A DNA stretch of 64,000 nt from Mermis nigrescens (taxonomy: Eukaryota > Nematoda > Enoplea > Mermithida > Mermithidae): the NCBI GenBank assembly GCA_036768485.1, contig JAVLUZ010000511.1, positions 1,316,411 to 1,380,410 on the forward strand, read 5' to 3'. Positions within the stretch are counted from its first letter, which is position 1; every line of letters starts with the position of its first letter. Positions 1-9,433 of the stretch are shown in pieces. The translations under genes were made by a program, and so were the position numbers. Under the pieces are notes generated by a model. It worked only from the letters and a program-made list of their open reading frames with translations, was not told where the DNA came from and made no database searches.

Positions 1-2060
1 TAAAGCAGCAACGACACCGAACGCATCAAATCGCCCACCAGCACAAAGTCGCCTTGAAAAATTAACAAAAAAATTAAAATTCAGAAAACTTAAAAATTAA
101 AAAAAATTTAGAATTTAAGAAAAAATCGCAAAATTAACCAAAAATATCTACATGTGCAACAAAGAGCTTAGGGATTAATACGTAAAGCTGATCATCAACT
201 CCCCTCAAAAATGAAATTTTTTCGGGAGCTTTTCCAATTTTTAACAAAAATCACGTTTTTGGGCCATTTTTTGATGCTTTTTTTGCCATTTTGGCCAAAA
301 ATTAATGTTCACTTACTTCCCCGTCCAAAGAAGGCCGGTTAAAACCCTCAAAATATCGAGTCCTTATACATACGTCGGTTTATACTCGTAAATATGTACA
401 TATGTATAGTGCTGGCCTCTATAAAATAACCAGTCGATTTGTAACCTGAAAAAACCACCCCTTTTTTCATAACCAAAAGGAGATGACTGATAATATACTG
501 GCGAGCAAACTATGCCGGGAGGATTACAACTAATCCCTGATCTCTTTTCGAATCATGCAGAAACTTGAGATATAAATTCGTCGAAAAGTTCCAAAAAAAT
601 TGCCGTTTTTGTGTTTTCTTTGAAGCATTTTTTGGAGGTTCAGTATTTCTACCCGTATTTATATTTGCTGAAATCTTTCATGTTTTCACGTTAGGCTCCC
701 TTGCAGAATAATGTCAGAAAAGAATTTAGCTGTCCTATGTCATCCACATAGCTACAGTATACATTCAAAGTCAAACCTAAAAAAACCAGTTGTAACCTAA
801 AAAACCAGCGCCAATTTTTACAAAACTTAGCAGGAATGTGCTTTATAGCACCTTACATGATGCCTGATATTTATTTCTCACAAAATGCGAATCTCCCCAA
901 CAAAACGCCAAAAAAGTTCGATTGTAACCTAAAAACCACTGTAACCTAAAAAGACCAATGCTAAGAATACGTTGCCATGGCAACGAAATTACTTTTCATC
1001 AAGTTGCATAATTTTGCACTGATTTCTTGCAGAGGATGTAGACGAGACTTACCTAGAGTTGTTTTCATCACTTGAAGAATTTATTTGTGAAATTTATAGA
1101 ACTTTTAATAGTATTCAGAAAAAATTATTAATCTTTATATAAATGTGATAAAATGAACGGAAATATCGAAAAAATGAATTTTTTCAGAAAATATGATCAT
1201 GTAAGGTCAACTAACTAATTTACGCTGCAAACCACGCACTTTGCATAACATTTTGGGGGTGGTTTTTAGTTCCTACGGTTTTTCTCTGATTCCCAAATGG
1301 AATTTGCTGGTTTTTTTATTTTTGACTTTGATCGATTTTTCTCTTAGACTAAAGGGATCTATGAAATCAACTAAGTGGCGAAAGATGAAGCATCGCCGGT
1401 AGACTGCTCTGATTATATAAGTTTCTAGACTGGGGTGCTTGCACAATGAATATATGCGAAAAACATGAAAAGTGTTTTTTTAGAGGCCATGACCAGTGAA
1501 CGACCGAAGCTCCAAAATTTTGCTTCGGCCGAAGCCGAAGCTTAGGCCAGCTCTTGCTTCGGCTTCGGCCGAAGGCCGAGGCCGAATCTGTATAAATTCT
1601 ATAGTCTAATTCTGATTAGTATGAAGAATGAATTGCGAATTGAGTCACAAATATGAAAGTTAAGCTTGATTATGTTTCAGGAGTAAATATGAAGTAATAA
1701 AATAGTGTCATTCATTGCAAAAATTTTTTCAAAAGCGCAATTAATTCTCTTCATTAACACTGATTTCATTATTAGACATTTCATCTACATCAGCAGCTAA
1801 TATGTATTGATCATCATCAGATTTACTATCCTGAATATATAAGAATATAATGTATTATTAGGAATAAAGCCTGGAATTCTTGAGAATTATGAAAACAATT
1901 AATTGACAAATTCCTAATTTTCATGACGATACTTAAATTTGTAGAAGTAAGGTAGACATAAAAGCAAATAGAGATTTCTTCCCGTTATTAGATGCAGAAA
2001 TTTAAGAAAGTTAACACGTCGACCAGGAATCAATTATTTGATTTGATACAAAACAGAATG
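1..2060. other. Intergenic, AT-rich, no gene recognised
   Basis: No coding signal was found on either strand. Between about 440 and 960 the phrase GTAACCTAAAAA(A)CCA recurs at irregular spacing (at least five times), which looks like a decayed simple repeat. At 1500-1590 there is a GC-rich patch of self-complementary CTTCGGCC/GGCCGAAG words that can fold on itself and resembles a transposon end. The text at 180-380 belongs to the G/C-run repeat family that is common later in the window. Confidence 0.5.
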
Positions 2061-2068
2061 GTACACAG

Positions 2069-2812
2069 CAGTGTTTTTTTGTACTCGGCAAAGATTTTTC
2101 CTGATGTACAAAGATTGTTTGGGACTGTCTCTGTACATGTACAAAGATTTTTGGGAAGACTAAAATTGCAAAAAAAGATCTGAAATTCGCAAAAATTTTG
2201 GGCGCTCTCGCGCCGAAATGAGTAATTGAGAGTTCTATATATCTTTATAATGACATAAATTGCGTTTCAAAAAGAAAAGTGTCAAATTTTTTGGCGCTTC
2301 GCGCCGTTTTAAGACAATTTTTAGTAATTTTTGCCCTTAGAGACCCAGAAATTAGTTAAAATACACTACCAAAAGTCGAACAACTTTGTTTCTACCACAT
2401 TAAAATCGCTACTGTGCCATCATATTATAGTACCCAAAAATTTGTGTGTACAAAATGTACAAAGATTTTTGGGAAGACAAAAACTGTAAAAAGGTGTAAA
2501 ATTCCCAAAAATTTTCGAAATGAGTATTTTTTGTCCTTTACAATCTTCATAATGTCAGAAATTGCATTTTGAAATAAAAATGTCCAATTTTTCGGCGCTT
2601 CCCACTGTTTTGAAACAATTTTTAGTAATTTTTAGCGTAAGAAACTCAGAAATTGGCTAAAATACACTACCAAAGGTCGAAAACCCTGTTTTACCACACT
2701 AAAATCGCTACTGTACATAATACCTACACAAAAATTTGATTGTACAAAATGTACAAGGACTTTTAGGGACCATCTTTGTAATGTACAAACGTACCTTGTT
2801 AAAAAAACACTG
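2069..2812. mobile_element. hAT-like MITE, copy 1
   Basis: The element starts CAGTGTTTTTTTGTAC and ends in the inverted form (...AAAAAAACACTG). It is flanked by a perfect 8-bp target duplication GTACACAG at 2061-2068 and 2813-2820. An 8-bp duplication plus CAGTG ends is typical of the hAT superfamily. Its inside carries repeated TGTACAAAGA/TCTTTGTACA words and the palindrome GGCGCTTCGCGCC. There is no transposase, so it is non-autonomous; the short reading frames across it are not genes. Confidence 0.85.
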
Positions 2813-2820
2813 GTACACAG

Positions 2821-4096
2821 TAGACACACAACATACAACAAGTACAAAGATGGGGTTGAAATTAGTGTTGGTAAATTTAGTCGAAGTTAATTAAGTTACG
2901 TTTTTCCATCGGTCATGAAATTATAATTAGCTGTGTTAAACAAGGGGGATTTAGTTAGGGAGCGGTCACTCCCCACCGGTCTAAAATACATAGTTGGCGA
3001 GATCAAGGATGCAAATTGCCCTTTGCAATGATTTTTTAGCATTCGATATCGCAATTTCTCAAAATTTTCCGGCTCTTCTCGTCGAACAATCTTTTTATTG
3101 CATTGATTCACTTAATTGGCGGCGTCTTTGTAGTCTTCTTCCGCTTTTTAGCATAATTACACAGATTAACTGCGCTTCGCGTTAAATGCTTCGATGGCCT
3201 TTGCTTTACGTTCACAGGCACAGAAAAATTCGAAGTAAGTTTAAAAACGTTTTTCTATCTAAGTTTGACCGATTTTTCGGCGCTGGACGAGTTGAAGAAA
3301 TTCATGCGCTTTTCAACACAAAATTGATTGAAATTAAGACAATTTTCGTGATATTTTTGCAACATGAAATCATAAAAATAGACAATGAAAAAACGACGAA
3401 AAAAACGCTACTCTGCACGTATATAAATGTCGATTTTTCGGATCTATTTTTGAATGTTTTGGAAAAAGTTCGGGTAACGCCCACACAAGGACGTGAAGGG
3501 GGTCTGCGGATATACACCATAGGAGAGCAGCACCCAAATGGGGGGGGGTGCAATTTTTCAAAGGTCAAAAACTGGTCTTAAAAATGGTGGTATGCATACG
3601 TGGGCAGCACCAAAGTTCTAGGGGGGTGCAAGATTTTTCAAAGGTCGAAAAATGGCCTTAAAAATGGTGCTATGGCGAAAAAACACCATTTTTCAACGTT
3701 TCTCATCCAGCACTATCTATTCATATCCAAAAAATTGCGAAATAAAAACACAAAAAATTTCAAAAATTGAATTCTGGGGGAGGGTATTTCGGTTCCTGGA
3801 GGGGGTATTCGGCCTTCTGTAGGTGGGGTTGCATACCCCCGAATCCCCTCTCCCCACGCCCACGTGTGGTATACACCCCTCGCATAACTTGAAAACACCC
3901 CCAGAATTCTATTTTTAGTAACATTTTTGGCGATTTTTGGTGATTTCACCCCCTCGCCAAGAATTTTCTTGCTGCTTATGTATGGTAACGCCCCCTGACG
4001 GAAATCCTGGATCCGTCGCTGTATATAAATGTACATAAATGAACTTTGACTAGCATAGCAATGCAGAGCATCTATGATTTTAACCGATCGATTTAC
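2821..4096. other. Non-coding stretch with G/C-run repeats
   Basis: No recognised gene. The open frame at 3186-3581 (131 codons, plus) has no family resemblance and runs into repeat DNA. At 3480-3680 two similar segments (...GGGGGTGCAA.TTTTTCAAAGGTC) follow each other. At 3760-4030 there is another repeat ending in a CCTGGATCCGTC phrase, which recurs at about 23905; conceptual frames across it are repeat artefacts. Confidence 0.45.
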
Positions 4097-4255
4097 CTTT
4101 AGTTTTCAAGTAAAGGGCGACTATGAACGAAAAATGACTACATTCTAATCTCAATTCTTTTTCGCCCGGACTAGACGACCATTCGAACAATCTGACGCTG
4201 CTATTTATTGCGGCTAATAGTTTGCCGTTAAATTCGGTCAAGCAATAGGGTGCTC
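4097..4255 (-). CDS. DDB1: DDB1, downstream exon found
   Basis: Internal exon of damage-specific DNA-binding protein 1, the triple beta-propeller adaptor that joins CUL4 to substrate receptors in ubiquitin ligases acting in nucleotide-excision repair and replication control. Read on the minus strand it starts after an acceptor TTTTTCAG and ends at donor G|GTAAAT. It encodes 53 residues including [20 protein letters not shown] and ALYLKTKG, which match the C-terminal propeller region of animal DDB1 closely. Its start phase (1) fits the exon at 5004-5259, together giving [13 protein letters not shown]. The exon is 159 bp, phase 1 to phase 1. Following DDB1 exons should lie below 4097 but none was recognised down to position 1. 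Confidence 0.92.
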
Positions 4256-4468
4256 CTGAAAAATAAAACCTACGTACATTCATAAAGAAAAGTTGTATCG
4301 ACTCTTATATAAATTTATTATGTAAAATAAGTGTTAATATGAATATATTATGTAAATTAAGCACTACAGCAAAAAATGTCTATGTAATTCTAGGGGTCCC
4401 TGGCATAGGGATCCCTGGAATACATGATCTTGGGGGGAGTCCGGGAGAGGAGTATTTTTCACCCCAGA

Positions 4469-4672
4469 AAATTTAAAAAAAAGAAAAATCATTCGAATCT
4501 CGCCACGAAATTTGAGCGCAATTTCAATGAATTGTTCGACCTACGCATTATAACACAGGAGCCAGTATCAGACATTTACAAGGAGGATTTGCGTATAGAG
4601 ATTCCCGGATTGGAAAAATGGATGAAAATGACAAACTTTTCTACAAAACTGTATAAAATAAACCGTAAATAA
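4469..4672 (+). CDS. Possible terminal exon, unrecognised (inside DDB1 intron, opposite strand)
   Basis: An open frame of about 67 codons follows a possible acceptor (TTTTTCACCCCAG) and ends in TAA. It is Lys-rich at first and then mixed and protein-like (FNELFDLRIITQEP, YKEDLRIEIPGLEKWMKM). An AATAAA sits right at the stop codon. I do not recognise the family. It lies within the 748-bp intron between the two DDB1 exons but on the other strand. It could be the last exon of an unrelated gene, a processed fragment or a chance frame. Confidence 0.25.
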   Translation, partial: KFKKKKNHSNLATKFERNFNELFDLRIITQEPVSDIYKEDLRIEIPGLEKWMKMTNFSTKLYKINRK

Positions 4673-5003
4673 ACGTTGTTATTGAGCTATCTTACTCGTA
4701 GCATTGATACAGTTTTTGCGGCCATTTTGGATCAAAACGTCTCTCTGGCTGACTCTTCAGACCGACTGACCCCCCAGACCGACAATGCTTTGCATACATA
4801 TATGTTTCGAACATGAATGTACGTGGGCGGAGTGGGGTTAGGGTCTAGAACCCCAGAATAGAGAAATGAGAAACTTTCTGGGAGAAATAAAAAATAATAG
4901 AATGCACAAACGACTTCAACCGCCTTGTGCGGTAAACAGTTACCAAAATCATACGAAATATGTGCATATATGAAATAAGTTCAAAATAAGGTCATAATTT
5001 CAC

Positions 5004-5259
5004 CCTTGATCTCCTTTTCGTGAATCAATTGAAGCTGAGGTCCGCTCTGTTCTGTACAAGAATATTCGAAAACGAGTAGGCGGCCGTGTTTGGCCTCCGA
5101 TTCTTCGGGATAAACGAAAGCAGTGCCGACGACGTAATAATTTGTCGAATCATCGCCTAATTTGCACGAAATTAAGCTACAAGCCTGTTCATTGGGTCCC
5201 AGTTGATGGGCGTGTATGATTTCGAACGTATTTTGATCGAGAATCAATACATTATGAAC
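5004..5259 (-). CDS. DDB1: DDB1, upstream exon found
   Basis: Internal exon of DDB1 on the minus strand. It starts after an acceptor ATTAG with codon GTT (VHN...) and ends at donor AAGG|GTGAAA (phase 1). The 85 codons include ILDQNTFEIIHAHQL, SLISCKLGDD, YYVVGTAFVYPEE and GRLLVFEY, a near ungapped match to animal DDB1 just upstream of its last propeller blades. Together with the exon at 4097-4255 it supplies about 138 residues of a protein of about 1,140, so most of the gene lies elsewhere. Exons 5' of this one should be above 5262 on the minus strand; none was recognised, and the assembly gap at 6009-6108 and the insertions beyond may separate them. Confidence 0.94.
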
Positions 5260-5317
5260 CTAATAGTATTGTAGGATGTAAAAAAAAATAAAAAATAAGA
5301 CAAATAAATAGTTTAAC

Positions 5318-5755
5318 AAGTGTTTTTTTGTAATTGGCAAAGATTTTTCCCGATGTACAAAGACTTTTGAGGACCGTCTTTGTACGTACATGTACAAAAG
5401 ATTTTGGGAAGACAAAAACTGTAAAAAAGGTGTCAAATTCCCAAAAATTTTAAATGAGTAATTGTCTGTCCTGTATATCTTTAAAATGGCAGCATTTGCA
5501 TTTACAATGGAAAAATGTCAAATTTTTTGCGCGCTTCGCGCCATTTTGTGACAATTTTTAATAATTTTTCGGCGTCAGAAACCCAGAAATCAGCTAAAAC
5601 ACACTACCAAAAGTCGAAAGATCCTGTTTCATCACACTAAAATCGCTAATGTGCCATATTATAGTACACAAAAATTTGCATATACAAAATGTACAAAAGA
5701 CTTTTGGGGACCATTTTTATACATGCACAAACGGATCTTGAACAAAAAAACACTG
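5318..5755. mobile_element. hAT-like MITE, copy 2
   Basis: Same family as 2069-2812. The left end is slightly decayed (AAGTGTTTTTTTG) and the right end is ...AAAAAAACACTG. The 8-bp target duplication is AGTTTAAC (5310-5317) against AGTATAAC (5756-5763), one mismatch. It lies only 50 bp upstream of the 5' end of the DDB1 exon on the minus strand and stops 12 bp before the TA element at 5768. Confidence 0.8.
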
Positions 5756-6008
5756 AGTATAACAATACTAGCAAAGAAAAATGCTCCGATGGCACAAAAA
5801 AGATGAATATACTTGGAATTGTGGATTATTAAGGATGTAAAAGGAGGGGACTAGGAATAATCTACCTAAAGTCGCAAAATCTGCTAAAAATCACACTTTC
5901 TCTAAGCAACGCAAAAAATCGAAGTATATTCTGCGGCCAACAGATTAAAATAAATATTTAACCATAAAATGATTGAAAAAGCAGCACATTAGCTACGCAA
6001 TAGCTATG

Positions 6009-6108
6009 NNNNNNNNNNNNNNNNNNNNNNNNNNNNNNNNNNNNNNNNNNNNNNNNNNNNNNNNNNNNNNNNNNNNNNNNNNNNNNNNNNNNNNNNNNNN
6101 NNNNNNNN
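6009..6108. other. Assembly gap (100 N)
   Basis: Exactly 100 N, the usual placeholder for a scaffold join of unknown size. It falls inside the TA element at 5768-8764, so the true length and the coding content of that element cannot be judged. Confidence 0.99.
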
Positions 6109-6109
6109 G

Positions 6110-6445
6110 GGTTGGCCGAGTATTGCTGATCATTACAACGTAGGTATATTTTCCGAAAAACCCGAATTTTGCACTGGTTGCAAACCCGTGTTTACAGGAT
6201 TCTGTGACAAATTACATATTCAGGCAAGGATTCGTACAACTTTGAGAGATATTTTCGAACAGCCTGAAGGTGAGCGTGAATTCGATGCTCTGTTGCTAGT
6301 AGACAACAGTGAAGATGCCCTATGCGTACTTTGCTTACGATTCGCACTTTGCGCATTAAATTCAGAAAAATTTGCGCTATCGATTGAGGGTATAACGCGC
6401 TCAGATACATTAGTCTCTATGCGATTCAGAACTGGTTGGGTTTAA
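6110..6445 (+). CDS. Open frame beside the gap, product unrecognised
   Basis: The frame is open from the N gap to a TAA after 6445, over 110 codons, with protein-like content: ADHYNVGIFSEKPEFCTGC, FCDKLHIQARIRTTLRDIF. A strong splice donor (GAAG|GTGAGC) occurs at about 6270, so the real coding part may end there as an exon. Four cysteines cluster near the start (CTGCKPVFTGFC). The opposite strand is also open for about 72 codons (6226-6441, Ser/Asn-rich), so one of the two is misleading. It is located inside the TA element, so it could belong to a mobile element. I cannot name a family. Confidence 0.3.
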   Translation, partial: GWPSIADHYNVGIFSEKPEFCTGCKPVFTGFCDKLHIQARIRTTLRDIFEQPEGEREFDALLLVDNSEDALCVLCLRFALCALNSEKFALSIEGITRSDTLVSMRFRTGWV

Positions 6446-6629
6446 GCATAGTGGCTTAGCTCTAAACGCAGTTTACACATTTCATCCGCATTTTCCTTTT
6501 ATCTTGATCACAGCGCGTAGAAAGATCCGAAAATTGCGAATGAATAGCTGTAAGCGCTTTCAAAATAAGATCATTAGTCACATTAGCATTAGCACGCTCT
6601 CTGTCGGCATTCCTGCAGCGACTATGATT

Positions 6630-6950
6630 ACTTTACATCAGAATCGTGATTTTTGCGTTCCGAACTGGTTTTCAGGGTTATTTGCCGTGTTAATGGTAGT
6701 CGTATTATCGATCATTGTGTGACTTGATGAATTGTCAATATTAGGATCCGATCTAGTTAGCGAAGATTGATTAATGTGAGATCGCATGGTACTCAATGAT
6801 AGTTCATCTTCAGACTGTGTATTACTCGCGGCATGTAGTGACTGGGTAATTTATCATTATTCGCCTTAGTCGTTATGTCTCTCATAACTGTGTCATTACT
6901 CGCAGAATTACTCGCGCTATTAGAGTCAACAAGCGCGGTAGGTAATTCGA
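6630..6950 (-). pseudogene. Decayed Ser/Asn/Thr-rich coding stretch
   Basis: Read on the minus strand, two overlapping frames look like one low-complexity coding region broken by a frameshift near 6835: first a part with SNSASNSASNDTVMRDITTK, then SNTQSEDELSLSTMRSHIN continuing through repeated NNS/NTTT stretches to a stop at about 6635. A similar Ser/Asn-rich open frame follows at 6226-6441. Such composition occurs in linkers and in retroelement leader regions, but nothing specific is recognisable. Its base composition is more GC-rich than the flanks. Confidence 0.25.
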
Positions 6951-8105
6951 GCTGAAGTAGGTGGCGTGTAGAAGGTTTTTCAATTTAGCTGGGCGGTGTC
7001 CGCAAAACCTTTTTTCCTGCCATTTTTATGTGTCAAATATGTCAAAAAATGTGCCTTTGGGTAAAATAAATTTCAGTACGCGAAATTTTTCCCAAAATAA
7101 ATGTTTCGAATTTGGCCTTCGTCGATCCGGAAAACCGGTTTTTTCACATAAATAGTACTTCCTTACGTGAAGTAAGATATACCTGACGTGAAATGATCGA
7201 AAGCAGATAGGACTACGTTCCTAAAGCGCAAGATTGTGCACGTGGTTAGAAAAACAGGTAGGTAAGAACCTAAATGACGGAAATTCGTCGTCAGTTGAGA
7301 AAAAATGATAAATCATTGCCTGAGGGTCGACGTTTATAGAAAAATGCGAGCTTGAGAGCTGCCTTCGCTCGATAGAGATCCGACGGAAATAGAAAAATAA
7401 TGATGGCTTTACCACGATACACAAAATCTTTACCACGGACGCTTACTTAAATTGGTGCACTGCCACGATCATGATCGATACAACAACAAAGGTGAACGAA
7501 ATGTTACCATTCTTGGATGGCCAAAATGATAATTTTTTGGATCGAAAAATAATTTTACGATGATTGATCGGCTCGGCTGTAGCTAGCAGCTAAAGGAGGG
7601 AACCTCCAATGTAACATTACAGAACCGCCTTATGTCTACAAAGAATCGACATGGGACGGGTGTATTTGCCTTCGAGATTTACCTAGGTACGTAGTTACTT
7701 AAGTCTACGCTTTAGTGCTGGCCCCGATCGCGCGCGGCTCGAATGGCTTTCGATCTTTGGACCCTTAGAGACCTTTACGGCTTCGATCCCCCTCAGCCCT
7801 AATATTGCTGGCTGCTTCTATGGCGCTCGGTGATCTCAGCAGCTACGCCCTAAGACCTAAGGCTACTCACCCAGTCTCGGAATTTGCCGTGGAGGTCAGT
7901 TGACCTATCTCAAGCTCAAGTTGTTCATTTAACTTATTTTCAATCAGTGCCTGATTCGAAATGTTTTTCGTTCCTAATTTGTGTTGCACGCTGAACTATG
8001 AAAACAACAACAACGAGCTCTATGCTGATCAATCATCCTTAAAGATTAGATAATAATTTTGATCAATTTTTTGGCTTGAGAGATAAATTATGATTTTCGA
8101 ATAAA

Positions 8106-8426
8106 ATAGACTATCATACGAAATCTACCTTATCAGTCCACTAGATGGGTGGAAACCTCGACGTAGGGATGGTAGCCGACCTAATCCTCGGTATGATACC
8201 AAACCACTGGGTAGGTTTTCATATTTTTATTCAACGCAGAATACACTGGCCTATAGCCGGACAACAAATTACGACAAAGAAAAACGATAATGCACAGTCG
8301 AATAACCGCGCCAACGAAAAAGCCAAAAGCCAGACTCTAAACTACAACGTTACATTCACTGGCCTCAAGGGCCATTACAGTAAATTAAAGAATGATCAAT
8401 TTAACGTAATACTAAATCACTTTTGA
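8106..8426 (+). pseudogene. Two overlapping open frames, basic then Asn-rich; product unrecognised
   Basis: From about 8106 to 8288 one frame reads an Arg-rich segment (GWKPRRRDGSRPNPRY, then TKPLGRFSYFY). A second frame then continues as AQSNNRANEKAKSQTLNYN up to a TGA at 8426. Joined by one frameshift they look like a single basic, RNA- or DNA-binding-like region, but neither half matches a family I know. A 93-codon ATG frame (8145-8426) overlaps both. It lies inside the TA element with the long interior. Confidence 0.25.
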
Positions 8427-8766
8427 TCTCAGATCGAAAGTTTCGATTCAATGCAAGCGGTATGCATTAAACAATTACTATTATCATACACTTAGCTCCC
8501 TATACCGGACAAGCATCTAAATGTTTTTTATTATTGAAAATTTGGGGAAATAATGGGAAGACCGAAGGCATAGCCCACAGTGCACTATTGCAGATAGCTA
8601 CTAGTATTGGCTATGTTATGGCTGTCACGAACTGCTAAGACAGGTTCGCCTACCGTGTAACTCTCGCTGCTACAATTTTCTCAGTCCCTCCTTTTACATC
8701 CATAATAATCCACAATTCCAAGTATATTCATCTTTTTTGTTCCATCGGAGCATTTTTCTGCTAGTA

Positions 8767-9433
8767 ATAACATATTTGCGGTCAACTATGACTGATTCTG
8801 GTCTAAGTGCACTATGCGATTATTTCAAAAGGATTTACCATCTTCGTTAAATTTTTGCAATTGATTGACTCTTCGCCGCTCAGAAAGCTAGGCAAGTTAT
8901 TTTGTAATAAAGCACGTCATCATTCACGAAATAGGTAAATTATTTGAGAAAATAACATACATACCTGACTAAAAATAATGTAGCACAATATTTTGTTAGT
9001 AAATTTACAGTAAGATGCTAACTGCGATCATATAGGTACATATGTAAAGGATATACATAAGTGATAATTATGATGCCTATAATACCAGTTTAAAAATTAT
9101 GGGGGCCGCCAAAATAAGTTTCGCCCAGGGCCGCTAAACCTCTAAGCACGGCCCTGGCTGTATACTTGCCTTTTCATATTAAAACAGGAGACTGATTAAT
9201 TTATATTTTGCTAAATCATAGTATGTATTATGCTAATCAATTTGAATACCGTTTGCTGCATATTTTAACGATTTTTTATGAACACTGTAGCATTATAAGT
9301 AATCAATTATTAACGCGATAAAACTATAGACAGCAACATCATCCACTGCACAAATCTTATTCTTCGTAATGTATCAGCTTCGTTTGTATTTATGTATGTA
9401 CCTCAATACATTGTACAAGGTAATGTATATGTA
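8767..9433. other. Intergenic, no gene seen
   Basis: AT-rich sequence without coding signal. A short GC-rich self-complementary piece at 9106-9160 (CAGGGCCG...CGGCCCTGG) looks like the remnant of a transposon end. Confidence 0.4.

Larger units (their letters stand above)
5768..8764. mobile_element. TA-target inverted-repeat element, long copy with ~2.6 kb interior
   Basis: The left end starts CTAGCAAAGAAAAATGCTCC at 5768 and its inverted repeat (about 175 bp) runs to about 5945. The right end at about 8688-8764 is the inverted form, of which only the outer 75-80 bp is still recognisable. Both sides are flanked by TA (5766-5767 and 8765-8766). The sequence at 5945-6008 matches the inside of the short copy at 12541-13300 in inverted orientation. 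The interior contains the N gap, open frames around 6110-6445 and 8106-8426, and a GC-richer stretch. TA duplication suggests a Tc1/mariner-like target preference, but no DDE transposase was recognised. It may be a fuller ancestor of the short copies or a short copy with a secondary insertion. Confidence 0.6.

Noticed and set aside
3186..3581. 131-codon open frame on the plus strand, the longest simple frame in the window
   Set aside because: No family features, no splice logic, and its 3' part runs through a G-run repeat; best explained as chance plus repeat.
3713..4036. 107-codon minus-strand frame
   Set aside because: It starts in the repeat end with GGATCCAGGATTTCC and reads G/C-run repeat; similar conceptual proteins arise from such repeat ends in many invertebrate genomes.
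6110..6445. Considered as exon 1 of the myosin
   Set aside because: It lies inside a mobile element, is longer than the missing N-terminus, and does not resemble the class V N-terminal segment.
7700..7900. GC-richer stretch examined for an RNA gene
   Set aside because: No tRNA cloverleaf, 5S rRNA or snRNA landmarks could be recognised.
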